Assembly (NCBI GenBank): GCA_949152475.1
Contig: OX424555.1
Location: 72,183,499-72,247,498, forward strand
DNA: 64,000 bases
From: Terebella lapidaria
Taxonomy: Eukaryota; Annelida; Polychaeta; Terebellida; Terebellidae
Direction: 5' to 3'
Shown: positions 1-10,924 of the stretch, piece by piece
How the letters are laid out: each line of letters starts with the position of its first letter
Numbering within the stretch: the stretch's first letter is position 1
Notes under the pieces: generated by a model
Told to the model about the DNA's origin: nothing
Seen by the model: only the letters and a program-made list of their open reading frames with translations
The model's database searches: none
Program-made: the position numbers and the translations under genes

Positions 1-3000
1 TCAGGGTCGGCTCGTTGAAGGGTCACTAGGTCCTCCTGGGAATAACCATTCAGGACCTGGGCCTCCGGGGCTCCCTCCATCGGATTCCGGCGTCCTCCCG
101 TAGCCATAGCCCGCGTGACAGCTAGCATTTGTTTGTCTGGATCTCGGATCACAGGGTTGGGGCATGGGTCCAGGAAGGGCTCCTCTCGGCAGCGCATCCA
201 CACGTCGGCCGTCGCGCCGATCGCTGCTCCGGCCACAACCTCCGGCCCCAAACCATGCAGTGCGAGGAGCATCATCAGGAGAAACCAAACCCAGGCAGAG
301 GGGCGGAGCTGATGCAGGGTTCTGCAGACGCTCCTGGCTCCTTCCTCCGTCTGTGGGGGGCTCCGGTCAGGCAGGCATTCCTCGGTCGGCTGGGTAGTCG
401 TCCTCGGGTCCTCCTGGCAGCGCACCTCCCAGATCTGGAATATCCCGACTCCATCTCCGCAATAGTAGTCCTCCGTCCAGGGCTCCACAGGGACCTCCCG
501 CAAGATGTTAACTTGAGGTCCTCCGGGGCTCCATCCTTCTCCGCTGATCGGTGGAAGCAGATCCTCGTCAGAGAGGTCCTCCAGGGGTAGGGGACACTCC
601 TCCTGAGTCGGACAGGCCTCCTCTTCTCCTTCGGGTCTTGTGGTGTGGCGAGGGGCGGGACAATCCGGTCTCCGGCACTGTCGGCATCTGGACATCCCGT
701 CTGCATTCCCGTGTTGTACTCCCGGTCGGACCTCACACCTGAAGGCGTAGCTGGCGATGCGAGCTGCCCATCTAGCGATCATTCCTTCCGCATCCCGAAA
801 GTTCAGTAGCCACTTGAGAGAGGCGTGGTCGGTTCGTAGTAAGAACGCTCTCCCCCACAAGAAATGTCTGAAATGGTGTATCATACTGACGACGGCCAGG
901 AGCTCCCGCTTGGTGGTGCAGTAATTCCGCTGGGTGTCCCTCAGGGTTCTGGAAGCATAGGCGATCACCCGCTCTCGTCCGTCCTGCACTTGGGATAAGA
1001 CGCCTCCCACTCCGTAGCCGCTAGCATCAGTATCTAAAATAAATTCTTGGTCCATGTCAGGGTACACCAGCAGGGGGTGCTCGGTCAGGGGTTGACGCAG
1101 CGCCTCGAACGCCTGCTGATGAGCCTCGCTCCAATGGTAGTTGACTTCCTTCTTTAACAGGTGGTTGAGGGGTCCCGCTCGGGTGGCAAAGTCAGGGATG
1201 AATCTGCGGTAGTACCCCACGAACCCAAGGAAGCTCCTTAGTTCTGTCAAGGTGGTCGGAGGAACCATTTTTGTTACAGCTTCGACCTTGGCAGGGTCGC
1301 ACTGGATGCCTCGGTCGGACACGACATGGCCCAGGAAGTTGACCTGTTGTCGAAACAGCTCACACTTGGCGGGTTTCAGCTTCAGCCCGGCAGCCTGCAG
1401 TCTCCGGAACACGTCCTCGAGGTTGTCCACGGCTTCTTGGAAAGTCTTTCCAAGACAGACGACATCGTCCAAATAAATTAGACAACGCTTCCATTGGAGT
1501 CCCCTCAGTGCCAGCTCCATTAGACGTTCAAAAGTAGCCGGGGCCGTCGCCAATCCAAACGGCATCACTTTAAATTGATAGAGTCCACTACGGGTAGTGA
1601 ACGCCGTCTTCTCCTTGTCCCTGTCGTCCATCTCGACCTGCCAGTAACCACTAGCCAAGTCTAGCGTCGAAAAATATCGTCCTCCTGACAAGGTATCAAA
1701 ACTCTCGTCGACTCGAGGCAGGGGGTACGCATCCTTCCGGGTGACATCATTTAGACGGCGGTAGTCGACGCAAAATCTCAGTGCACCATCCTTCTTTTTC
1801 ACTAGCACGATGGGAGACGACCATGGACTGTCGCTTGGCTCCACAACGTCAGCTTTCAACATCTTGTCGACCTCGTCCTCGATCAGCTCTTGTTGGTAGT
1901 ACGGGGCTCTCCTCAGAGGCTGCTTGATCGGGGGGTGATCTCCCGTGTCGATGACGTGTTTCGCCAGGGACGTCCGGCCCAACCTCCCATCTGGTCCCAT
2001 AAAGACCTGCTGGTGGCGTCGAAGGAGATCGCTGACGACATCCACCTCCTTTTCCGTCAAGTTCGGATGCATTCCCTCCAGGAGCGGTTCTAAATGCTCC
2101 GGGCACTCTGGTGTCTTCGTCGACGATTCTGCGTGCATGGCGTGCACTCTGGTTTCGGGCTGCTCAGGCGTCCGGTTCCGCCACTTGGTGGAGTTTGGTG
2201 TAAGGGGCTCATGCTCCCTCCCGCTCTCCTCCCGGTACCACTGTTCCCTTTTAGGTTCATTCTGGGTTGTTTTCCCTCCATCGGGACGAAATCCCAGGTC
2301 GATCACGGCCTCTATTCCGTGAAGCTCGGCTAGGATGGTCCCCATCAGCACAGTGCAAGCTCCAGCGCCGGCGTTCAGAAGTACCACCGGTACCAGGCGT
2401 CCTCGGGGTCGTACCAGGGCTCGTCCCACTACGAGGGGGTCGTCCTCCAACGGCTCTCTTGCGGACTGCACGAGGCCGGCCTTCGGAACTCCTCCCTCAC
2501 TTCCTGTCAGCTTGAGGTCCACCATCATCTCTGAAAAGGGTGGCAAGACGACCGTCTCCTCCGTCACCAGTGTGTAGACGGCGTCCTCGTGGCCCGAGCT
2601 CATCACTACGGTAGTGTCGCCCACCTGCCACTCGCCCTTACGCAGATCCAGCTGTCCCCCAATCTGTTGAAGTACATCAAGCCCCAACACTCCCGGGATC
2701 CCTAGTTTGGCTACCAGTACATCTGCCGACACGAGTCGTGTGCCCAGTAGAAGTTGAACTGTCATCTCTCCTTGAACCTGTAAGTAGTCTCCGGTTGCTG
2801 CCCGTAACCTTATTCTCGTCTGCCTTATCATTGCTTTATGTTCGTCATCCATTTGGTCGAAGAGACACTCGTCCAGAACGGTGGAAGAGGCACCCGTGTC
2901 CACCAACATACGAGTCGCCTTCCCCATAACGTGGCACGCCGCATACCACGCCAATGTGCCTCGGGCACCGGCTGACAGCGACACCACCTGGCCATTTCTG

Positions 3001-3600
3001 TCAATCTTAAGAGAGCTGCCACTCTCCTCAGGGACGCCGCCCTGGATAAGTACTGAGTCGTCCACCCACAGTGATGCACCACCCTGGTCCTCTCTGTCAG
3101 TCTTAAGGGAATCACTCCCCTCGGAACCGCCGCTCCGGATAAGTAATGAGTCGTCCACCAGCAATAGCTGCTGCGCTGGCCCCTTGGTCATTCCGCTCCA
3201 CCGGCCCTCCGTCTCCTCTTTCACGGCCGCTTGTGGTTCAGTTGCATAGGGGGGTCCCTGCTGTTTCGCAGCCTCCAGCCTCAAGGTTGTAACCTGTTGG
3301 TTCTCCTTGCTGCTAGCAGAAACCTCGTTGATGTCTCCGTGGGTCCCCAGACGCTCCACGGCTCCATCGGTCTGCATTTCGTCGACGTCTCCGCGGGGCA
3401 TTAGACGCTCCACGGCTCCATCGGTTTGCTGTACATTGGCACTCCCGTCTGTGTTGACAGGCTTGCCCTCCAAATAGTCGAGAATTCGATTCTCGAGCTC
3501 CTCCTGCGCCCATCCAGTTACTTCGGATGCACACCGGAAAAACCTATTAAAAATCTGTGAAACTAAAAATTCCCCCCTGGCAATGTGTTCTTCACGTCTT
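1..3600 (-). CDS. pol region (protease, RT, RNase H) of the Gypsy-type element, partial
   Basis: This is the polyprotein region of the retroelement, translated on the minus strand. A retropepsin motif VDTGASS lies near 2885-2905. The RT core shows FCVDYRRLN near 1760-1780, TLDLASGYWQ near 1640-1670 and the catalytic YLDD near 1461-1475. RNase H begins at about 1040 with TDASGYGVGG and continues through TDHASLKWLL near 800-830. The part left of about 740 is a low-complexity Arg/Pro-rich linker before the integrase, which lies beyond the window. The family assignment rests on motif order and RT sequence style. Confidence 0.85.
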
Positions 3601-3673
3601 CGTCGAGCTTCTCGCCTGTGAAGCCGTGCACACACCTGCCAATGGCCCATACGGTTGGGGGCTGGTATGAGCC

Positions 3674-6181
3674 CTACTGGTTTTCCGACTCCTCGTCTGT
3701 TAAACTGTTCCGCTCACCAATCTCCTCGATTAGTCGACTCAAGCGCTCCTCCTTGGTCCGAGGTGGCGGCCGATCTGGACACTGGTACTTCCGATGACCC
3801 GGCTTCCCACAGTACCAACAGTCATCTGGTCCCGGCCTAGCGCTTGGTCCCTTGTTCTCAGCAGTGGCGGCCCTCGGCTTGATGGATAGCACCTGCTCAC
3901 ACAGCTCGATTAGTCGATCCAGCTTCCTGTCTTGGCTCTCAAAGAGCCCCTTGAAGTAGGGAAGTCTGGGTAGACCCGCTACGTTCGGCTGGTTGCTCTG
4001 CTGCCCACTGGTGGTAATCTCGCCTCCCTGCTGGTTCTTCAACAGCTGTAGGACCCGTCCTAGAGCTGGCTCGGAGTCCTCCGACTCTATGGACATCACC
4101 GGCTTCCCAGGCTTGGGTTTGACACATTCGTACTGGGTCACGAACGCTATGGCCTCCTCCATGGTCTTCATCTTCCTCATGAGCGCCATCACCTTCATGT
4201 CCCCATCTGGATGGCCCTTCCAGAAGTGGTCTAAGGCGATAGCCTCCTGAGCTGCGGAGTTCAGATCCGGATAACCACGGCCGGCCAGTCGCTGCAACTC
4301 ATAGCCGTACTGCTGGGGTGTCTCTGCCTTCCTGCGGGTTCTCTGTCCCAAGGTCGCCTTGTAGGACTCCTCCTGACAGTCAGGGTCGAATCGTAGGGTC
4401 AGCTTGTCGGTCAGAACGTCGATGTCCCTCCGGTCTGCAGGACTCAGGCTGGTCAGCATTCGTCGCGCCTCTCCTGTCAAGCTCCCGGCTAAGTAGACGC
4501 CCTGTTCCCGCTTGCTCCATCCGTTGACCTCTGCGATGACGTCAAAGTGGGCCCGGTACACCGGCCACTCTATGGAAGTCCCATCGAACTTGTCAGGGGT
4601 CAGCATCTTCCGGTTCCTTCTGCCGTTCTGATTCCAGGCTGTGCTGTCCTCGGACGACGAGTCCTCCTGCCTCCGTCTCGGCCTAGGGCTTCGTCGGTGC
4701 AGCGGCGGTCCCCGCCTCGGTGGTCTCCTCCCCCGTCCTGGGTAACCATGGCTGCTGTCGGTCCCTCCATCAGATGAAGGCCCCTCATCGCCCGATGATG
4801 AGAAAGGGTGCTGTCTCCGGCCTCCCTGGGTGACCGAAATAGAAGCTGGATTTCTCCAGGAGGCTGGCTGTCTCGGTTGTCGACTGGGTGAAGACCTCTC
4901 TCTTCCGCGAACGCTGTCTTCCGCGAACCTTCCGCGAACACTGTCTTCCGCGAACCTTCCGCGAATGGACTCTTCCGCCAACAGCTCCCGAAGAAGTTCT
5001 TCCGCGAACAGGCCTCTTCCGCGAACGCCGTCTTCCGCGAGTCTTCCGCGAACGGGCTCGTCCGCCAAGATGTCTCGGAGACGTCCCTCCACAAAAGATG
5101 CACGTCCGCGAACGCCATCTTCCGCGAGTCTTCCGCGAACCGGCTCATCCGCGAATGGTCTTCCCCGTCTATTCTGAAAAACTGGAAAGGAAGATTGGTC
5201 GCCTGGATCACTCCTTTCGTCGAGCCGCCGTCTGGGTGAAGACTCCTCTCTTCCGCGAACACTCTCTTCCGCGAGTCGTCCTCGTCCGCGAACGTGGTCG
5301 TCCGCGAAGGGCCCTCCCCGGTCACAAGCGTCCTCGTCACCAAAGACTCCCCCTCGCCCACGAGCCCGTTCATCCACGAAGGATCCCCGGCTGCAAGCGT
5401 CCCTGTCGCCGAAGAATGCCTCTCGTCCGCGAATGTTCTCTTCCGCGAAAAGTCCTCTCCCTCTCGAGCTGCTCTCTTGGGTCGGAGCCCAAGTAACCCG
5501 TCCTCCAGTCACTCCCGTTTGTCGACTCGTCACACCAGACCGCTTCCCTGTTGCACCAGACTGCTGCTGGGACTGGTCCCAAAGCCGTCTCAATGCTGCA
5601 TTCTCTGGAGGTGCCACACTTGGACTCTGCTCCGGTAGCTGTAGCCGATCCCTCCTCGCCCAGATTTCGCCGTCCTCCCCGTCCAGATTGACGTACTCCG
5701 GTCCCAGCACTCGTCGGAACTCGGGGCCCCTCCTAACGCTCTCAAGGTAGGTTGACCTCTCCCTGTCTCGATCGTGCTGCCACCCAGAGTCGTGTCTGAA
5801 AAGAAAACGGTTGTCGGGTGTCTGGCTCCGGGGTCTCTGTTGACTCGTCGACTGGCCCATGGAAGGTCTCGACCTCCCTGGTTGCTCCTCACTCGTCGAA
5901 ACGTCCCGTCTACCCCTGGCTGTGAAGCTGCTCTTCCGCGAACGGTCGTCTTCCGCGAACGTTGTCTTCCGCGAACGGTCGTCGGCCTCTTCCGCCAAGG
6001 TCGTCTTCCGCGAACGGTGGTCGTCCGCGAACGTCTTCCGCGAACGGTCGTCTTCCTCTTCCGCAAAGGTCGGCTTCCGCGAACCGCTGTCTTCCTCGTC
6101 CGCAAGTGAGGCCGTCCGCGAAGAGTCTTCCTCTTCACCTCCTGTCTTCCCTGGGGCAGTTTCGTCGTTTTCGCCGGACAT
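3674..6181 (-). CDS. gag of the Gypsy-type element
   Basis: The frame is about 835 residues if started at the Met at 6181. That Met is preferred because the longer frame, opening at 6283, would begin inside the LTR and primer site. The N-terminal two-thirds is strongly hydrophilic and repetitive (FAEE, VRGR and SRKT words). The C-terminal third is an ordinary retro-gag domain (FDGTSIEWPVYRAHFDV near 4540-4590, followed by helical capsid-like sequence). A CCHC zinc knuckle (CWYCGKPGHRKYQC) lies near 3790-3830. Gag is expected to coat the element's RNA in cytoplasmic particles. The repeat-rich N-terminal half is unusual and is treated separately. Confidence 0.85.
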   Translation of the reverse strand: MSGENDETAPGKTGGEEEDSSRTASLADEEDSGSRKPTFAEEEDDRSRKTFADDHRSRKTTLAEEADDRSRKTTFAEDDRSRKSSFTARGRRDVSTSEEQPGRSRPSMGQSTSQQRPRSQTPDNRFLFRHDSGWQHDRDRERSTYLESVRRGPEFRRVLGPEYVNLDGEDGEIWARRDRLQLPEQSPSVAPPENAALRRLWDQSQQQSGATGKRSGVTSRQTGVTGGRVTWAPTQESSSRGRGLFAEENIRGREAFFGDRDACSRGSFVDERARGRGGVFGDEDACDRGGPFADDHVRGRGRLAEESVRGREESSPRRRLDERSDPGDQSSFPVFQNRRGRPFADEPVRGRLAEDGVRGRASFVEGRLRDILADEPVRGRLAEDGVRGRGLFAEELLRELLAEESIRGRFAEDSVRGRFAEDSVRGRERSSPSRQPRQPASWRNPASISVTQGGRRQHPFSSSGDEGPSSDGGTDSSHGYPGRGRRPPRRGPPLHRRSPRPRRRQEDSSSEDSTAWNQNGRRNRKMLTPDKFDGTSIEWPVYRAHFDVIAEVNGWSKREQGVYLAGSLTGEARRMLTSLSPADRRDIDVLTDKLTLRFDPDCQEESYKATLGQRTRRKAETPQQYGYELQRLAGRGYPDLNSAAQEAIALDHFWKGHPDGDMKVMALMRKMKTMEEAIAFVTQYECVKPKPGKPVMSIESEDSEPALGRVLQLLKNQQGGEITTSGQQSNQPNVAGLPRLPYFKGLFESQDRKLDRLIELCEQVLSIKPRAATAENKGPSARPGPDDCWYCGKPGHRKYQCPDRPPPRTKEERLSRLIEEIGERNSLTDEESENQ

Positions 6182-6224
6182 GAGTGATGCTGAGGTTCGT
6201 TCCCTGGCAGTAGACCCTCGGGGA

Positions 6225-6242
6225 TCCTGGTCACGGCACCAA
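6225..6242 (-). other. tRNA primer-binding site of the Gypsy-type element
   Basis: On the minus strand the sequence TGGTGCCGTGACCAGGAT starts two bases inside the LTR end. It is complementary to a tRNA 3' end terminating in CCA, as expected for minus-strand priming. I do not assign the tRNA species. Confidence 0.75.
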
Positions 6243-6244
6243 GT

Positions 6245-7138
6245 TGTGACGTTTGGTAATGACTTGTTTTCGGTGTGGCCCAAAAAACCTGGTTTCTCTG
6301 ATCGTATAGACTTTATGTAACTCCCGCTCGTTGTGATTCGAGAGCCGTCACTAATCTGGCGTTCCCCAACGCTGGTGTATCATCACTCCGTAGCTTACCG
6401 GCTTCACTTAGGCAAGAAGCAACTCAGATGTAAATAAATTGAAGATTTATATACATCAAATCAACTTACAATTGTATGGCTGGTCACCCACGTGACGTAC
6501 AAATATGAAGTTCAGACATGGAGCACTGTATGATCACATTTCAAAAATAAATAGTGCACGAGGGCACAACTAAAAAGAGTTCTTAGCCGGCGGCGTCTCT
6601 CTGTCCCTTCCCGTTGAAGTTTCCCGTCCGTTTAGTCGAATGGTTTCTCCAGGTAGTCGGTCTAATCCCGGTTGACTCTAAGGCCCTGAAGAAGGAGTCG
6701 TCCGCACGGAGTTCGTCGAGTCCCTTGGCTGTGGCGGTGACGATCTCCCCACGGTCGATGTCGCTGTTGCAGTGCTCTCAGAGCGGCCGTCCGCTCTCCC
6801 TTATATAGCCAGGGTGGCTGCGCGCGCATCTTCGTCCGCGAACGTATCTTCCGCACTCTTCTCCACGTGGTGAAGACTGCGTCCGCGAACGGTTCTTCCG
6901 CGAAGGCTCCTCTTCCGCGAACGGTGCTTCCGCGACTGATGCTTCCGCTGATGATGCTTCCGCAATCATGCTTCCGCGAACGGTTCTTCCGCGAACGATG
7001 CTTCCGCTGATGATGCTTCCGCAATCGTGCTTCCGCGAACGGTTCTTCCGCGAACGGTGTCTTCGCAAGTGGACTTTGTAGATCACGTGACCGTTCCTAA
7101 CGAACGTTTCAGCGTGGCAGTTGCATGGTTTTGTTACA
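6245..7138 (-). repeat. 5' LTR of the Gypsy-type element
   Basis: The 894-bp LTR is bounded by TGTGAC at 6245 and GTTACA ending at 7138, a six-base imperfect inverted repeat with canonical TG...CA ends, and it abuts the primer site. A minus-strand TATA box (GGCTATATAAGG) lies near 6799-6810, marking the likely start of transcription to its left. Between about 6830 and 7070 it carries many copies of a CGTTCGCGGAAG motif that also fills gag. The second LTR is outside the window, so age by LTR divergence cannot be estimated. Confidence 0.8.
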
Positions 7139-8021
7139 GATGTAAACAGGATCAAATCCTCGAATATGTTCAGATTCTCGAGATCACGTTTTTGGCTAAT
7201 ATTTAACATTGGGGTAGATTGCCAACTTCTTCAATTATTGCGATAGAAGTCTGAAATTCGGTAGAAAATTGCCGTTCGACTCCTAGGTGAGGTATGCTAA
7301 GTTATAGAACGATACGATTTAGCACCGCAAAGATATCGTCAAAAACCGGTGTAAACAAGTTAGAAAAATCAGAGTATAGTTTCTTCAAGGACGACTGAAC
7401 CAAACTTACAGTTCCTATTGAACATTAAGACGACCCGTTGACGATTATTCCCTAGATTAATACGCGTGGACGAACATGTTGGCGTATTGAAAACAATCAC
7501 ACTCAACAGACACAATAACGCGGGTCCACAGATGTGGAAAAAAACAATAACGCGGAATCTGCGGAAAAGACTTATGTCGTGTTTACACAACACAAATGTT
7601 CTATTTAGTTGTTCTTGAGTGTATGGCAGCTCTCCATTAGTCATAGGGGAAATAAATTTTGTTTATATGACGTCTGTAAAATGCCGTACATGTCATTTTT
7701 ATGTGATATTTGGGCAGAATGTTTACAACACGATTGCGATCTAACAAACATGACAAAACTGTGCGCACAATATCTCACAAAATACAAGTTCAATCTCACT
7801 ACACGAAAAGCACTGGGTTTCAAGAATGCCTATAATATTCCGTGAGCAGTTGATTTCTGCTTAGTAATTTCTCAGTATTCACGATAATACCAACTTTTAA
7901 TGAAGCTCGGTAAACTTTCGCTGATCTTCAGCCATTTCTTTACCATAATAACGCGAACCCTAAGTATAATAACGCGGAATTCGGATTTTAACCAGCAATA
8001 ACGCGAAACGGGTGGCCACCG
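7139..8021. other. intergenic stretch with scattered AATAACGCG words
   Basis: No gene is seen here. The nine-base word AATAACGCG occurs at about 7511, 7549, 7945, 7966 and 8004, which suggests remnants of a small transposon family, but I could not find matching ends. Confidence 0.4.
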
Positions 8022-8366
8022 TGATTTAGAAAAACAACGAAGTGTTTTCATAACCTAGCGAACTGCGAGTCTGTGAGTGTATATTATGCTAACGTTTTTG
8101 TCAGAAACATTGATGTACACTCGACAGTATCACTTTCTGTCTGTTTTACTCCAAAGCTTGACTTGAAACTGTCGAATAGATTTTTAGCATAATGACTTGC
8201 TGTTGTGAGTTATACCCATGAGCAGGGCAGAGCTACCGTCTTCTGGAGCAAATCAGTCATACATTTCTCGGTCAATCCTGGTAAGCTCCTATGGATATCT
8301 AATGGAGGGTTCTCACTTAAAAATATTATATAATGTATCCGCATATGATAACTCGGGTTTATATAA

Positions 8367-9266
8367 GGGGCCGGTCATCATTTATCGGGTGGGGGGGTTG
8401 GATGGATTTTCCGAGAAATGAGTTTTCAAAGTTTGACCCCCCCACCGATATCGAAAAACAATGTATGACCCCCCCCCCCCCCCCCACAAAGATCAAAAAT
8501 AAAAGTGTGACCCCCCCAATCCCCATGTACATATACAAGGCCACAATACACAATTTATCACGAATCACGATTATAAGGAGCCAGTATATCTAAATGCTGT
8601 TTTTACACTGATATTACACTGATGCTGATATTATGAATTTGTGCCATTACAACTGATTCAATTATTATTTGTGGATATATTATATCGGTATGGTATTGAC
8701 AGCCTCCGAGTGAACTGAGACGAATTATAACTCTTCCACATGTCATTGATGAATCAGGCCATCCTGGACTGGTACTTTTCGGCCTTGAATCAAATATGTG
8801 TTGGCTCCATGATGGGTTCATAATGTTCCGTGATGATCCGCGATTGTCTAGCAACGTCCTGGTCACCAAGAAAGTCAGGTAAATCCGATTCACTATAGCG
8901 TCATCTGGGACGTTCCAGGACTATTTTGCAATCCTGGATGGAAAGGTCCAAATTTTGTTCATGGCGGTCCAGGACAGTCCTGAGCTCATCCAGGATTATC
9001 CTCAGTGGCCGAGGTTCCAGTGGCCGAGGTTCCAGTCCAGGTTGAGTGGATTGTTTTCACCTAATTCACTAATTCAATATACAATTTTTCTCAAATTAAC
9101 TAAAATTCGAACTCCGACACACTCCCCCCCCCCAGTTCGATTGAAAATAGAAGTATGACCCCTCCCCCCCCCCCCCAATAATGTTGAAAATGAAAGTGTG
9201 ACCCCCCCCCCCCCCCCCAGTTTTTACCCCCCCCCCCCCCCCACCTGATAAATAATGACCGGCCCC
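8367..9266. mobile_element. TIR element, PIF/Harbinger-like MITE (900 bp)
   Basis: Thirty-base terminal inverted repeats start GGGGCCGGTCAT, with two mismatches between ends. The element is flanked by TAA at 8364-8366 and 9267-9269. The right copy of the surrounding 2.1-kb repeat has a single TAA and no insert, so the boundaries are supported by an empty site. A 3-bp TAA duplication and GGGG start fit Harbinger-type elements. The interior has long poly-C tracts at both ends and no transposase frame. Confidence 0.8.
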
Positions 9267-10924
9267 TAAAGAACCCATATAATTTATGATTTATAATATC
9301 CCATTAACCAAAACACTAACCTAGGACATGATTATACCTCTATGATGCGATGTCATGACGTGTCAGACGAATCGCAATTTCATCCAGTGCTAGGCACAAA
9401 CAATTTAACAAGAAACCTTAAAAACATTATGCAGAAAGTAAATTACCAAGTTACACAACTCATGCGTAAACTTGGTGTTTCAATTTTATATGTGCATTAA
9501 TTGATGGGAATGTCAGAAACTATTGAATTATCATTTTTTGCAAAAAAAGCTTTACATTTTTATCAGGTTAATAAGTAAACACCATGTGTTGGGAGGCCGA
9601 ATGTTTAGAATTTCAGCCGTATCTGTTTTATTAGTTATTTGTTTATTTATGATGTGCGTTATGATATCGAACCAAAGACATATCATCATGATCATGACGA
9701 CTTTGTCTATCCGAATAACATACTTTTCATCGCTCGATTTTCACATTTTACTTATGCGCTATGATTAATGAAACATAACTAAATCCCAGACTATAATCAT
9801 GTTTATTCAGTGCACATTCGACCTAAAATCTGCCAGCATTCAACATATATACATGCTATCTGAAATCAATAAATAAAATTTAATTGCACGCAGTAAACAG
9901 CTGTTCGATTTATCTCACAATTCACTAATGCTGTTACAGCGTGTCTAACTGCAGATACATGCTTTCCACAAGGCTCACACACTGACACTCCTTGGTCCTG
10001 CCTAAGTAATGCTGCTGACAAGTGCCACTAGAAAGTGAGAATCCAACAACACTAAATATAGAAAACAGTAACGTTATAAGCACCACGGTCATATTTTATC
10101 ATAGTATATGATACACCAATATTGAACAGGTCAAGTAAGTTAAGTATAAAGTTGAAATAATATTATTAACATAATCACATCCCGTGCAATATTCACAATC
10201 GTTTTGATCTTCAAGGGCACTATGATTGCAATATAAGTACATCCGAACTCTTGTTTTCTTATTGTTTAATTAGTATATTCAGTGTTTAAAAATTTTAGTA
10301 TTTGAGCACATACTTTTCAACGGATATTTCTGAATTACAAGTGCCGATCCGCGAGCTATGTAAGTACATGTAATAGTTACATGATCGGTTTTGACGAAGT
10401 AATGACTCACCAACACATGAGACGATCACAATGTATCACTGTGTATTATCTTTAATACCTAACAAGCAAACAACTTTCAGAATTATGCTCCGCAATATTT
10501 TCCTGCACAAGGTACAGGGAAACGTTCCACAATAGTGGGCCATGTCCGCGTTGAGTGTTGGTAAATTTATATTTTCCATGTCGATCGTATATGTTAAAAA
10601 TAAATTACAATTGTGTGTACATGATGTAGTATTGATGTAAATTCATTTGAGCTAAACAAATATGCTGAACTTTTCTGTGGGCCTACAGTCTTTGATTAAA
10701 CTTCTACTCACTCGCGAACAGAAATGTTGACGACACAAAACACTTATTCTCAAACAACTGCAGGATATGGATCCATCGACACAACAACAACGATAGCTCT
10801 ATTCACACCGATCTGTCGCCCGGTGAGGCGGGAAGGTCCACTTGTATCCCTTGTAAAACATTAGGCCGAGGGCCAAAGATAGGTTACCGGACAATGTTTT
10901 CAGATGTTAGCCAGGTCACTGGTT

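Larger units (their letters stand above)
1..7138 (-). mobile_element. Gypsy-type LTR retrotransposon, truncated by window edge
   Basis: This is a fossil-type element read right to left. From the right it shows a 5' LTR, a primer-binding site, a gag with a CCHC zinc knuckle, an aspartic protease (DTGA), a reverse transcriptase (YLDD) and an RNase H (TDASGYG). The window ends before integrase and the 3' LTR. The order protease-RT-RNase H, together with the LTR, primer site and knuckle, fits Ty3/Gypsy. Gag reads as one long frame and pol motifs are well preserved over long stretches, so the copy looks fairly young. I did not count breaks, and target-site duplications cannot be checked because the other end lies outside. 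Confidence 0.9.

Noticed and set aside
4600-5373. Second long minus-strand frame and several plus-strand frames over gag
   Set aside because: They are alternate readings of the CGTTCGCGGAAG repeats; only one frame connects to the capsid-like and zinc-knuckle parts.
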